A stretch of 45,719 nt of DNA, taken from the IMG/VR virus record IMGVR_UViG_3300009370_002305, positions 1 through 45,719 of that record; one strand, written 5' to 3'. Under the pieces are notes generated by a model. That model did no database searches. It saw only the letters and a list, made by a program, of their open reading frames with translations, and was not told the origin of the DNA. Below are positions 19,453 through 26,896 of this stretch, in pieces; position 1 is the stretch's first letter, and the number at the start of each line of letters is the position of its first letter. This DNA comes from a virus. Made by a program: the position numbers and the translations under genes.

Positions 19453-19671
19453 TCATATTACATCTTCTTCTTCAAATTGCTCTGCATGCTCTTTGGACTT
19501 CTGATAATCAACCTCTAACTCCTTTGGGTTACCTCTATAATGCCTGTACACTCTAGACAAGTCGCCGTCATCAGACCCAGTCGGGTCCAAGCCATAATTC
19601 TCATACATCTTATCGACTTTCTTCCTAACTATCTCTGCTTCTGTTTCTTTTATTTCCTGTTTTGATGACAC
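19453..19671 (-). CDS. Small acidic hypothetical protein, 72 aa
   Basis: The start is GTG at 19671 behind a strong GGAGGAG site. The protein is highly charged, starting MSSKQEIKETEAEIVRKKVD, with a central YGLDPTGSDDGDLSRVYRHY segment and an acidic tail. No hydrophobic segment or catalytic motif is seen. It is separated from the HU gene by 66 bases containing a small inverted repeat. Function unknown. Confidence 0.7.
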   Translation of the reverse strand: MSSKQEIKETEAEIVRKKVDKMYENYGLDPTGSDDGDLSRVYRHYRGNPKELEVDYQKSKEHAEQFEEEDVI

Positions 19672-19689
19672 TGCTCCTCCGATACTCCA

Positions 19690-20070
19690 TTACACCATAT
19701 CGGCCGTCTTGACTATCTCTCTACAGACCTCTACCATAGACTCCTTGGACATTTTTAACTTTAATGCGTTAACACAATAAGCGCACCAGACCACATTCCC
19801 CACGACATATCCTAATGTTGGATCTACACAATCCAAGGACATCTTGAAAGGGTCATGCGTTCTGCTTGCATCATCTTTTACAATGTTTAATTTAATTCCA
19901 GAGTAATAACACTTACCATCTTGTTCTTCAAACAAGTTTGTTATATACTCTTTCGTTATGTCAAATGAAATGCCTTTCTTTTCAGCTCTACCTCTAGCAT
20001 TACGAACAGCTCTGCCGAACATAATGCTAGGATAATTCAAACATTTCTGTCTCCAATCAAGACTAGTCAT
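19690..20070 (-). CDS. HNH/endonuclease-VII-like nuclease
   Basis: The core reads GKCYYSGIKL, then FKMSLDCVDPTLGYVVGN and VVWCAYCVNALK. This is the pattern of phage HNH proteins, in which a C-x-x-SG turn leads to a (S/L)DR(I/V)D-x-x-x-GY-x-x-x-N block and a VNxxK helix. The usual Arg of LDRVD is Cys here, and a His-Asp pair (THDPF) precedes it. The second cysteine pair is present as C-x2-C (CAYC). I start at ATG 20070, where a GGAG site overlaps the stop of the KH gene; the longer frame from 20100 lacks such a site. It may be a homing-type or resolving nuclease. Catalysis is not certain. Confidence 0.75.
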   Translation of the reverse strand: MTSLDWRQKCLNYPSIMFGRAVRNARGRAEKKGISFDITKEYITNLFEEQDGKCYYSGIKLNIVKDDASRTHDPFKMSLDCVDPTLGYVVGNVVWCAYCVNALKLKMSKESMVEVCREIVKTADMV

Positions 20071-20074
20071 AAAC

Positions 20075-20329
20075 CTACTCCATGGGCTTGTTAAATACAT
20101 TAACCATAATTCTTACACCAGCTTTGGCTCCAGATGCTTTCGCCACCGTTCTGATGGCATTTGCAACTCGCCCCTGCTTTCCAATAACCTTTCCTACATC
20201 ATCTTTGCCGACCTTCACCTCAAAGAGAATGCCCTCTTTGTCAGTCTCCCCCTCTGCAACGCTGACAGAGGCTTCATCATCTACAATGCTTGTAACCATT
20301 GTTCTTATAAGTTCTTCTATGTTGCTCAT
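20075..20329 (-). CDS. KH-domain RNA-binding protein, KhpA/YlqC-like
   Basis: The 84-residue protein is essentially one KH domain. It has the diagnostic VGKVIGKQGRVANAIRTVAK stretch, whose GxxG loop is Gly50-Lys-Gln-Gly53. The length and preceding beta hairpin resemble bacterial KhpA (YlqC/DUF1447-type), an RNA chaperone for small RNAs and mRNAs. A GGAG site stands 7 bases before ATG 20329. It follows the Hsp20-like gene by 1 base and leads into the HNH gene, so all three are co-transcribed. A phage copy could remodel host or phage RNA; no target is visible. Confidence 0.9.
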   Translation of the reverse strand: MSNIEELIRTMVTSIVDDEASVSVAEGETDKEGILFEVKVGKDDVGKVIGKQGRVANAIRTVAKASGAKAGVRIMVNVFNKPME

Positions 20330-20330
20330 C

Positions 20331-20825
20331 TTAAATCTCCTTTATGTCAATAGGGACAGGGCTTCCCTTTTCCCTCTTTGGAATCAATACTTCTAGCAGA
20401 CCGTTCTTCATAGAAGCCTTTGCTCTAAGCAGATTAAAAGTGGGATTTATAAAATATTTTGCTTTAAAGTTTCTACGGGCAATTCCTCTCACGATCATGC
20501 CCCGCTGAACCCCTATCTTAGGGGCTTTGGCAGGATACTCGTCCTCTGATATGTCTTCTAACTCACTTGTCTCAACCTTATTTCCAAGACCGCTTATGCA
20601 AAGCTCACCATTATTAACAGATACCGCAACATCTCCTGGAGAGTATCCTGCCAAGGCAAATGCCATATGAAATCCGTCCTCATCACACCACTGGTCACAC
20701 CTTGGGAACTTCCCTGCTGATGAAACCTTTTTGTGATTTCCAACGTCTCTATAAAACTCATCATCAGCCCATAATAAATCAAGAATTCTGCCTGGTACAG
20801 ATACTCTATTCAACAATTCTTTCAT
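20331..20825 (-). CDS. Hsp20/alpha-crystallin small heat-shock protein
   Basis: An alpha-crystallin-like domain covers about residues 45-155. It starts with FHMAFALAGYSPGDVAVSVNNGELCISG, which matches the LPGFxxEDIxVxVxxxxLxIxG pattern. It ends with the strand ASMKNGLLEVLIPKREKG, matching AxxxxGLLxIxxPK. The C-terminus PVPIDIKEI carries an I-x-I-like anchor. Such proteins hold unfolding proteins as oligomers. Together with phage GroEL it suggests a phage-encoded folding set. The start at 20825 overlaps the membrane-protein gene by 20 bases and has a GAGG site. Confidence 0.9.
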   Translation of the reverse strand: MKELLNRVSVPGRILDLLWADDEFYRDVGNHKKVSSAGKFPRCDQWCDEDGFHMAFALAGYSPGDVAVSVNNGELCISGLGNKVETSELEDISEDEYPAKAPKIGVQRGMIVRGIARRNFKAKYFINPTFNLLRAKASMKNGLLEVLIPKREKGSPVPIDIKEI

Positions 20826-21138
20826 CGGTTTCCTCTCCGTCTTCTAAGTAAGTTTCTAAAAAAACACTTAATGTGTTAAATGATTCTACCACACTTGAAG
20901 CTCCCCAGCTAAACAAACTTGAAATAGAAGCTCCCATAATTGGATTTATATCATAAAAGCAGGAGATGAGGAGGCCAACCCAAAAACCAGAACACATAGT
21001 GCAGCTAAGAAGCTTCTCTAAATACTCTGACCTTGAACTAATGAAATCTCTAATTGGCTCTAATATAGAACTAAACACAACTAGCACCGTTATGCCTGTA
21101 CAGCCAAATATAAAGACTAACAACTCTACTAAACTCAT
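20806..21138 (-). CDS. Small membrane protein with CxxCxGFW motif (DUF1360-like)
   Basis: A first hydrophobic segment spans about residues 3-24 and a second spans about 44-64, with a possible third at 66-82. The second contains LLSCTMCSGFWVGLLISC, resembling the CxxCxGFWVG signature I associate with DUF1360 small membrane proteins. The C-terminus is acidic and cytosolic-looking. GGAG precedes ATG 21138. Upstream lies the 116-base spacer with the promoter-like element, so this is probably the first gene of a short transcription unit covering Hsp20, KH, HNH and HU. The precise function is unknown. Confidence 0.75.
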   Translation of the reverse strand: MSLVELLVFIFGCTGITVLVVFSSILEPIRDFISSRSEYLEKLLSCTMCSGFWVGLLISCFYDINPIMGASISSLFSWGASSVVESFNTLSVFLETYLEDGEETDERIVE

Positions 21139-21214
21139 GAAACAGCTCCAACTAAGTTATATATACTTAAAAATCATATTAATATCAATATATTTTGAAT
21201 AGATACAAGTGTGT

Positions 21215-21241
21215 TTTTGTCAATCTTTTGCCCAAAATTTT
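21215..21241 (-). promoter_or_regulatory. Repeated promoter-like element, copy 1
   Basis: On the minus strand this reads with core GGGCAAAAGATTGACAAAA, preceded by an AT-rich block. It lies in the 116-base spacer upstream of the membrane protein/Hsp20/KH operon. It contains a perfect TTGACA, with only a weak -10 candidate (TATTCA, 16-base spacing). A second copy at 24460-24486 matches at 24 of 27 positions and has the same orientation and a similar pre-gene location. A role as a phage promoter or regulator site is inference. Confidence 0.4.
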
Positions 21242-21254
21242 AAAGAAATTCAAA

Positions 21255-21905
21255 CTATTTAACCGACAAGCACAGGCTCATTACTGCCTGTTGAATTTCG
21301 AACCCTGTCAGTGTGGGCTTCTGCTCAAGTTTAATAGGCTCTGTCTTTTCAAGGAGGCCATTTGCCTGTGGCGGCGCGAACCGAGGCCTCAAGCCCTTAC
21401 AGCCACCTGTGTTACAAAGGCTTTGTCCTCCGAGAGAAGAACTTACACTGCTTTTCTGATTAATTATTTTGACACTTCTCTTTTTGCTCATAGAAGACTG
21501 CGCCATTACCTTCCCCTCTTCATCATATAGCAATAAAGATATTGTATGACGATCTTTATTCAAAGTAATGATCGGCTGCAGCATCCAATGATTATTCTCA
21601 ACACTACAGCGTAAAGGACTCCTTCTATAATCGCACTCTCCATATAAAAACCCTATATTCAAATCATTATATATAGAAATATTTTTATCTATTAGATGTC
21701 CATGCATATTCATATATACAAAAATCTCTTCTTCGTTATTAAAAAAAGCTTTAGAATCTGTCTGTTTTATTATAGGCTTCTGTATATATATCTTTTCATG
21801 AATTGAGTCATTAACTATCAACTCTGGAACACCATCCTTATCCAAAGGCAAGTCTTCTGCAAGTACACTTCCCGATAAAATTAATCCAAATATAATTGGC
21901 AACAT
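21255..21905 (-). CDS. Exported hypothetical protein with signal peptide
   Basis: The N-terminus MLPIIFGLILSGSVLAEDL is a clear Sec signal peptide with a VLA-ED cleavage site near residue 16-17. The n-region is short and carries no Lys or Arg. The mature part is beta-rich and has a CDYRRSPLRC pair and a CNTGGC pair, which may form disulfides in an oxidising compartment. It therefore probably acts outside the cytoplasm of an infected cell. GGGGG stands 5 bases before ATG 21905. No family is recognised. The exported character is well supported by the sequence; a function such as superinfection exclusion or lysis control would be guesswork. Confidence 0.75.
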   Translation of the reverse strand: MLPIIFGLILSGSVLAEDLPLDKDGVPELIVNDSIHEKIYIQKPIIKQTDSKAFFNNEEEIFVYMNMHGHLIDKNISIYNDLNIGFLYGECDYRRSPLRCSVENNHWMLQPIITLNKDRHTISLLLYDEEGKVMAQSSMSKKRSVKIINQKSSVSSSLGGQSLCNTGGCKGLRPRFAPPQANGLLEKTEPIKLEQKPTLTGFEIQQAVMSLCLSVK

Positions 21906-21921
21906 TTAAACCCCCATTAGT

Positions 21922-22284
21922 TTATTGCTTGTTTTTGCAAGGAGCCTCCAGCCCCTCTATCATCAGGTCGCACACGTTACACTTGAAGGGAGAGGCTAAG
22001 AGGTCCTCATTCTCAATATAGTTGAAAGTTATTTCCTCTCCAACTTTAATGTCTCTTAAAGCCACAACGTGTACACCATCAATTTTGGCCGATGGATCAC
22101 AAGAGTGATTTATGTAACTGCCGACCTCGTCCTCTACATGAATTCCATCTTTGATGCGAATAGACGTTCTAGTGGGGCTTTCTAATACTAATCGTCCAGA
22201 CAAAGAGTATATGACCAGCCCTTCTTCATATGCGCAACCTGCATACACGCCTCCGAAGCCTCCTATTCGATTTATATAAACCAT
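21922..22284 (-). CDS. Minimal SET-domain protein (putative lysine methyltransferase)
   Basis: At 120 residues it is about the size of the smallest known SET enzymes, such as chlorovirus vSET. The N-terminus has GGFGGVYAGCAYEEGLVIY, matching the SET start GxGVFA...GxxI. The key SAM and substrate motifs follow in order: YINHSCDPSA (NHSCDP at 59-64) and GEEITFNYI (83-90), the usual RxIxxGEExxxxY end. A tail PFKCNVCDLMIEGLEAPC carries Cys102, Cys105 and Cys116, reminiscent of a post-SET zinc segment. It would transfer methyl groups from SAM to lysines. The target could be a phage HU-like protein or a host protein; this is unproven. The start has a GGGGG site. Confidence 0.88.
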   Translation of the reverse strand: MVYINRIGGFGGVYAGCAYEEGLVIYSLSGRLVLESPTRTSIRIKDGIHVEDEVGSYINHSCDPSAKIDGVHVVALRDIKVGEEITFNYIENEDLLASPFKCNVCDLMIEGLEAPCKNKQ

Positions 22285-22288
22285 ACTT

Positions 22289-23023
22289 TTACCCCCTAAT
22301 CTTTCTGTATGCTATAACCGAGGTTGGCCACAGGTCTGTCGCCATATCTAAACATGCTCTTGCCACCTGTTGTATCTCCCACTGTGCGCCCTCATGCGTG
22401 CGTAAGTCTATGAACTTTAATAAGTTATTTAAGTTCACACTTCCATAATATTCTGTATAAAGATTTTGAGGCAATACTCCCCTGGCTTGCTCTCTGCATA
22501 TTCCTGCATCAAGCAGTTCGTCATAGAGGCGCAAAGACTGCTCATGGTGGTCTTTTATTATCATAGAAGCCGGAACCTGATGTGGCACAGTGGACTCGGG
22601 ATTCTGCCTTATAATGGCAGGATTAATCAAAGAGTCTAAATTACTAGCCTGTCTGTTAGACTTATGCTGTGTCCTAAATGAATTTGGCTCATAAAACTTT
22701 ATATTAACATCAGTATATCTTCTGCTTATTTCGTTATAAGACCAAGTTCTATGTCTATGATGCTGAGACCTTACGAAGAGTGGCACTACAAACTTAAAAG
22801 TTGCTCCACAATGCTCAAGCGTACTCGTGTGTCTGTGCTTGATTAAATACTGAATAAGCCTTTCGTCCTTATCTGATAATACATCAGAACCAGAGTCTCT
22901 GCCAAAAGAGACTCTGGCAGACCTAACAATAGTCGCATCAGATCCCCAATGTTGTATAAGCTGCACCCTTCCTATGTTATCTCCGTATAACATCTTAGAT
23001 ATATTTTTATTTTCATCATTCAT
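22289..23023 (-). CDS. thyX: Flavin-dependent thymidylate synthase ThyX
   Basis: The ThyX signature RHRxxSxNExSxRY is complete as RHRTWSYNEISRRY at residues 90-103. The surrounding segments also fit: TSTLEHCGATFKFVVPLFVRSQ upstream, and EQARGVLPQNLYTEYYGSVNLNNLLKFIDLR near 185-215. It converts dUMP to dTMP using FAD, NADPH and methylene-tetrahydrofolate, and supplies thymidylate for phage DNA synthesis. The length of 244 residues is normal. The start at 23023 is 3 bases past the DUF3310 stop and has an AAGG site. The enzyme looks intact. Confidence 0.97.
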   Translation of the reverse strand: MNDENKNISKMLYGDNIGRVQLIQHWGSDATIVRSARVSFGRDSGSDVLSDKDERLIQYLIKHRHTSTLEHCGATFKFVVPLFVRSQHHRHRTWSYNEISRRYTDVNIKFYEPNSFRTQHKSNRQASNLDSLINPAIIRQNPESTVPHQVPASMIIKDHHEQSLRLYDELLDAGICREQARGVLPQNLYTEYYGSVNLNNLLKFIDLRTHEGAQWEIQQVARACLDMATDLWPTSVIAYRKIRG

Positions 23024-23026
23024 ACT

Positions 23027-23248
23027 TCAGCCTTTTTCTAATAATTCTATATATCTATCCAGATACCACCTTGCCTTTCTCAAATCTTCCACAGAAGACT
23101 TATGCTTTTTTCCTGCGCGAGATATATATTTTGCCACATTTCCAAGATGGAAACCCAACTCCCAAGCCTCGATTACCTTTATAGCCTCATAAAGATTATC
23201 CTTTCCACCATAATGAGAAGGATGATTCACAAGGTCTTCTCTACTCAC
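23027..23248 (-). CDS. DUF3310-family protein
   Basis: The motif VNHPSHYGG at the N-terminus, followed by EAIKVIEAWELGFHLGNVAKYISRAGKK and EDLRKARWYLDRYIELL, is typical of the phage DUF3310 family. Family members are found across many phages and have no firm biochemical role. I place the start at GTG 23248, which overlaps the M16 stop codon, with GAGG 8 bases upstream. This gives 73 residues and the usual family N-terminus. The longer frame (from 23320) would overlap the peptidase by 80 bases. Confidence 0.85.
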   Translation of the reverse strand: MSREDLVNHPSHYGGKDNLYEAIKVIEAWELGFHLGNVAKYISRAGKKHKSSVEDLRKARWYLDRYIELLEKG

Positions 23249-24443
23249 CTGAAGGGCCTCTGCACAGCAAGGTAAGCCTCCTATCATCATCAAAGATATA
23301 GTTTGCCGCCTCAAGAACATCCTCTCTCGAAACAGCCTCTATATTATCCCTATATTCTTCTATGGATGGAATATCAAATAACCTTCTCTTAATCTCCCAA
23401 TACGCTATGCTGTAACTATCTTCTATGGCAGAATAAAAAGAAGATCTAATTTTATTCTTAGATCTTTGTAATTCTTCCTCTGTCACTAACTCCATTTTAA
23501 TCCGATCTAGCTCTGCGTCCACAATTTCAACAGCTTCTTCCACATTACAATCTCTTGTGGAGAAGTCTACAAGGCTTACTCCTCCATATTCCCAATCATT
23601 ATAACTTGCAGAAACCCCGTAAACCAACCCACGCTTTTCTCTTACCTCTGTGAACAACCTGCAATCCATTCCTCTGCCAAGAATTGTTGTTAAAAGCTGA
23701 CTTGCACAATTCATATCAGAACCAATGTTATATGCGGGCGTACCCATCCACACATATGTGTGCTCAATTCCAGGCTTAACAGCCTCTAAGACTCTGCTCT
23801 CTAGATAATTTGAAGTACTGAACTTATGGCCCTTTCTTATCTTTCCATTTTGCTTTCCAAAATATTTATTTAACAGCTCCTTCGCCTCTTTCTTTTTCAG
23901 ATTGCTGCAAACCGAAACTACTGCATCCTTTCTCTGACAAAACTCGGAATGAAACTTTCTCACCTCATCACATGTAAAGCTAGATATAGACTCTTGCGTT
24001 CCCAGCACTGGATTAGTTAAATAATTATCAAAGAAATTATCTGAAAAGCCTCTCCAGATAAAAGCACCTGGATCATCTAAAGAAGAAAACTCCTCCTCCT
24101 TTACCACCTCCACTTCCTTCAAAAATTCATCTTCTGGAAAGATTGGGTTAAACACCATATCAGAAAGAATCTCCATACATGGCTCAAGATTTTCATACGG
24201 AACAGATATGTAATAAGCAACAGATTCATGGGAGGTAAAAGCATTTGAATATCCTCCAAGAAAGGCTATTTCTCTTTGTATTTCAACACTATTTCTCTTT
24301 GCGGTGCCTTTGAACAAAGAATGTTCAAGCATGTGTGCTATCCCTGAATTGTAACCACCTCTCTCCTCAACTCTCGATCCTGCGTTAAAAGACACTATTA
24401 TAGTGGCCAGCCTACTATGTGTCTTTGATATTACATGTATCAC
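23241..24443 (-). CDS. M16-family zinc peptidase
   Basis: The inverted zinc motif HxxEH is present as HMLEH at residues 37-41. It lies in GIAHMLEHSLFKGT, with the expected downstream acidic ligand in EVEVVKEEE (about 111-119). The C-terminal domain holds FTEVREKRGLVYGVSASYND, the conserved Arg/Tyr-bearing segment of M16 enzymes. So the protein, at 400 residues, has both halves of one MPP/PqqL-like unit. M16 enzymes degrade or trim peptides in a closed chamber. No signal peptide is seen. The start is GTG 24443 with GGGAG 6 bases upstream. It is the first gene after a strong terminator. Confidence 0.93.
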   Translation of the reverse strand: MIHVISKTHSRLATIIVSFNAGSRVEERGGYNSGIAHMLEHSLFKGTAKRNSVEIQREIAFLGGYSNAFTSHESVAYYISVPYENLEPCMEILSDMVFNPIFPEDEFLKEVEVVKEEEFSSLDDPGAFIWRGFSDNFFDNYLTNPVLGTQESISSFTCDEVRKFHSEFCQRKDAVVSVCSNLKKKEAKELLNKYFGKQNGKIRKGHKFSTSNYLESRVLEAVKPGIEHTYVWMGTPAYNIGSDMNCASQLLTTILGRGMDCRLFTEVREKRGLVYGVSASYNDWEYGGVSLVDFSTRDCNVEEAVEIVDAELDRIKMELVTEEELQRSKNKIRSSFYSAIEDSYSIAYWEIKRRLFDIPSIEEYRDNIEAVSREDVLEAANYIFDDDRRLTLLCRGPSGE

Positions 24444-24459
24444 TAAAAACTCCCAAACC

Positions 24460-24486
24460 TTTTGTCAATTTTTTGCCCGAATTTTT
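24460..24486 (-). promoter_or_regulatory. Repeated promoter-like element, copy 2
   Basis: The minus-strand core is GGGCAAAAAATTGACAAAA, 24 of 27 bases identical to the copy at 21215-21241. It lies between the terminator at 24487-24524 and the GTG start of the M16 gene at 24443, where a promoter would be expected. If TTGACA were a classical -35 box, the -10 would fall on the start codon. The element may therefore mark a phage-specific promoter whose transcription starts just after it. Confidence 0.45.
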
Positions 24487-24524
24487 TAAAAAAAAAGGGT
24501 GGAGAGAAAAACCCTCCACCCTTT
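24487..24524 (-). terminator. Strong rho-independent terminator
   Basis: An 11-base perfect stem (AAAGGGTGGAG paired with CTCCACCCTTT, arms 24494-24504 and 24514-24524) has a 9-base loop. On the minus strand it is followed by an uninterrupted U-tract of about 9-10 bases. It begins 3 bases after the stop codon of the VWA-domain gene and so ends the MoxR-VWA unit. It also isolates that unit from the downstream M16-ThyX operon. Confidence 0.95.
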
Positions 24525-24527
24525 ATA

Positions 24528-25670
24528 CTACCGAGTCTTTTGTTCGATAACTACTTTCTTTCCATAAGGAAATTCTACACCGCTATCCTGATCGCATACA
24601 GCCCATAACATTCTTGTTCTTGGCTTGTCTGGAAACGGAGCATAACCATCTGTGAAAACAACAAGACCGTCATACTTCCTTTCGTCTGCGAGTTGGATTA
24701 CCGGGTGAAAGCATGTTCCACCACGACCTATCACATCTATCTTACTAGCCTTCTTGCTAAAAGGTTTTGGCTCGCCATGAATCTGTGTATCAAACTGAAC
24801 AAAGTCCACCTTAACATGATCAATCATTCCATTTAACTCTGTAGCAAAGTATTCAAGCTGGGCATCGGATACTGACCCTGACGTATCAAAGGCTACCAAT
24901 AACTTGCTTGTATAATTCCTCTTTGTCCCAGGAGAGGAGAATCCATAGCGTCTATTAGGTCGCATACGAGTATTCTTTCGACCCATTAAAATAAGCTTGT
25001 TAATAAACCACCGGACTTCCTTCTTCCAATTTACAACAGGCTTATTTGCTGCGATGATTTGAGCAGCAAGGTTTCCACTGATAGTTCCCCAACCCTTCTT
25101 CTCTTGTTCTTTAATTGCTTTTTCAGCAATATTTCTAACCTTTTCTTCTACAATATCATCATCAAACTCGTCCCACATAGAATGGTCATCAACAGTATCT
25201 CCTTTCCCATCGACTAATTGATCAAAGTCCTTCCCTTGACCCTCACATTCTTTCTTAAGCTTTTCATAATACCACTCAGAAGATTGATTGTTTTCAAGCC
25301 CAAACTGACTTGGATACAAAGCTCCGTCTGGCAATCCTTCGATGTGACAATTAATGGCGCAATCAGCAGCAATATTGTAGCCTCTGGGATTATAAGCAAA
25401 GTGCTTTGCTCTAGTCAGATGATGAAGCAAAACGTGCAAAGCTTCGTGCTTCAAAACGCTTCGCAACTCTGTCGATGTAAGTCCAGAAACAAAGTCTGGA
25501 TTATAATACAAAGCTAAGTCAACTCGCCTAATAACACCAACCGCAAGAGTCTGGATGCTCTTGTTTTCCTTCTTATTAAGATGAAGGAAAACCTCTCCAT
25601 ACAGAGGTTGAAATGTAACCAGCTTTGAAATCGCTGACTCTAATTTGTTCTTTACTTGTGAATTCGCCAT
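24528..25670 (-). CDS. VWA-domain protein with N-terminal metallopeptidase-like domain (MoxR partner)
   Basis: The N-terminal half carries LKHEALHVLLHHLTR, an HExxH zinc-peptidase motif at residues 75-79, followed by NIAADCAIN. This is the layout of DUF2201-type putative metallopeptidases. The C-terminal half is VWA-like, with a MIDAS motif FDTSGSVSD near 261-268, then GRGGTCFHP and VVFTDGYAP. Proteins of this kind usually pair with MoxR AAA+ ATPases, and one is encoded just upstream. Such pairs act as metal-dependent chaperones or remodelers. GGAGG stands before ATG 25670. A strong terminator follows the stop. Confidence 0.9.
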   Translation of the reverse strand: MANSQVKNKLESAISKLVTFQPLYGEVFLHLNKKENKSIQTLAVGVIRRVDLALYYNPDFVSGLTSTELRSVLKHEALHVLLHHLTRAKHFAYNPRGYNIAADCAINCHIEGLPDGALYPSQFGLENNQSSEWYYEKLKKECEGQGKDFDQLVDGKGDTVDDHSMWDEFDDDIVEEKVRNIAEKAIKEQEKKGWGTISGNLAAQIIAANKPVVNWKKEVRWFINKLILMGRKNTRMRPNRRYGFSSPGTKRNYTSKLLVAFDTSGSVSDAQLEYFATELNGMIDHVKVDFVQFDTQIHGEPKPFSKKASKIDVIGRGGTCFHPVIQLADERKYDGLVVFTDGYAPFPDKPRTRMLWAVCDQDSGVEFPYGKKVVIEQKTR

Positions 25671-25732
25671 TATTACCTCCGAAATTAAGGCACCTGATAA
25701 CCCTATGCCTTGCCTGTGGGGATGAATAGAAC

Positions 25733-26809
25733 TTATGAAGAAAGATAAATCTTCTTCAAATGCTCTCTAAAGTCTTCATCATTCTGCCATTCCATAACAA
25801 TCTTCTTGCTCTTCTGTCCTGCAAGCAGAGACACCCAAGCTTGAGAGGCAACATCATTCGGAAGCATCATAAAGAATTCTCTCAAATTATTACGCTGCTT
25901 TTCCTTTGTCTTGGTAAGACTACGATCATTAACCTCTGCAACAACAGACCTTGCCAAAGCCGCAATAACCTCAATGTCATTACATGCGGATTCAATCTTT
26001 GGCTTAACCTTTTCAAAGGTGTCCAAAACATCTGCTGGACGCAAGTGAGAGAATTCATTTGTAAGGAACTTCTGAAACATTACAGCAATCTCTCGACCTA
26101 CCCAACCCTTCGTAACCTGTGTAAGCATACCATCATCAGTGCGCGAATCAAGCCCCATGTGCATAAGAGTATCGCTAAAAGCAACCCAACTTCTGCGAGA
26201 AGGATAAATCCGTCCAGCCTCAAGGTTTCCAACAGGAGGGTCTAGCAAGTTTTGGTTGCGGTTAATAAACTCAACCACAGCCTCATGTACCTTAGCTTCT
26301 CTGGCCCATTCCATCCACTCATTAGCAGAGGGATCAAAGTCAATATGAAACCACCTGTCATGCAAGGCAGGGTCAAGCTCTACAACATCATAATCTTCAT
26401 CTGAATTAACCGCAGCAACAACTCTCCAGCCATCAGGTAGCTTCTCGCCATCTAGTCTGCGGTCCAGACAAATCTCAAATACAGCCTGTAGAACGTCCTT
26501 TGATGCCCTGTTAAGCTCATCAAAGAACAAAATGCCCTTACTATTTGGGTCTTTAGGCCACCACTCTTGCTTCAAAAAGCGAGTAATACCCTCTTTCGAG
26601 TCAAGAATTGGCATACCTTTAATATCACCAACCTCACACTGAGAAAGCCGAACGTCCCAAAACCCAACAGCTTCATCAGACTCTTCTGCCATCTCTTCTG
26701 TAACCTGCTTAACAACAGATGACTTACCAACTCCATGCTTGGCATGAAGCATAACCGACTTATCATTCGGCATATTCTTTAAAATTTCTTTTGTTTGTTT
26801 AATATTCAC
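25733..26809 (-). CDS. MoxR-type AAA+ ATPase
   Basis: Walker A is HAKHGVGKSSVV (about residues 22-33), Walker B is GILFFDELNRASKDV (about 92-106), and sensor 1 is VVAAVNSDEDYDV. The phrase LDPALHDRWFHIDFDPS is typical of MoxR/RavA-like proteins. These use ATP to remodel partner proteins recognised through VWA-domain adaptors, and the adjacent downstream gene encodes exactly such a protein. Two GTG codons stand in tandem; I prefer the one at 26809 because AGGAG is then 6 bases upstream. The 62-base spacer before the partner has its own ribosome binding site. Confidence 0.92.
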   Translation of the reverse strand: MNIKQTKEILKNMPNDKSVMLHAKHGVGKSSVVKQVTEEMAEESDEAVGFWDVRLSQCEVGDIKGMPILDSKEGITRFLKQEWWPKDPNSKGILFFDELNRASKDVLQAVFEICLDRRLDGEKLPDGWRVVAAVNSDEDYDVVELDPALHDRWFHIDFDPSANEWMEWAREAKVHEAVVEFINRNQNLLDPPVGNLEAGRIYPSRRSWVAFSDTLMHMGLDSRTDDGMLTQVTKGWVGREIAVMFQKFLTNEFSHLRPADVLDTFEKVKPKIESACNDIEVIAALARSVVAEVNDRSLTKTKEKQRNNLREFFMMLPNDVASQAWVSLLAGQKSKKIVMEWQNDEDFREHLKKIYLSS

Positions 26810-26829
26810 CACTATCTCCTTTCAGCAAG

Positions 26830-26858
26830 AAAAACGACACTTGGAGGGAATCCCCCAA
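26830..26858 (-). terminator. Possible weak terminator or attenuator hairpin
   Basis: A near-perfect short hairpin (TTGGGGGATTCCCTCCAA on the minus strand, 26841-26858) is followed 6 bases later by a run of five U. It lies in the 84-base spacer between the 112-residue coiled-coil gene and the MoxR gene. The tight loop and displaced U-run make it weaker than the two clear terminators. Confidence 0.3.
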
Positions 26859-26896
26859 CAGGACTTAGTAACCGATGCAAAAAATGATTTAAGATT

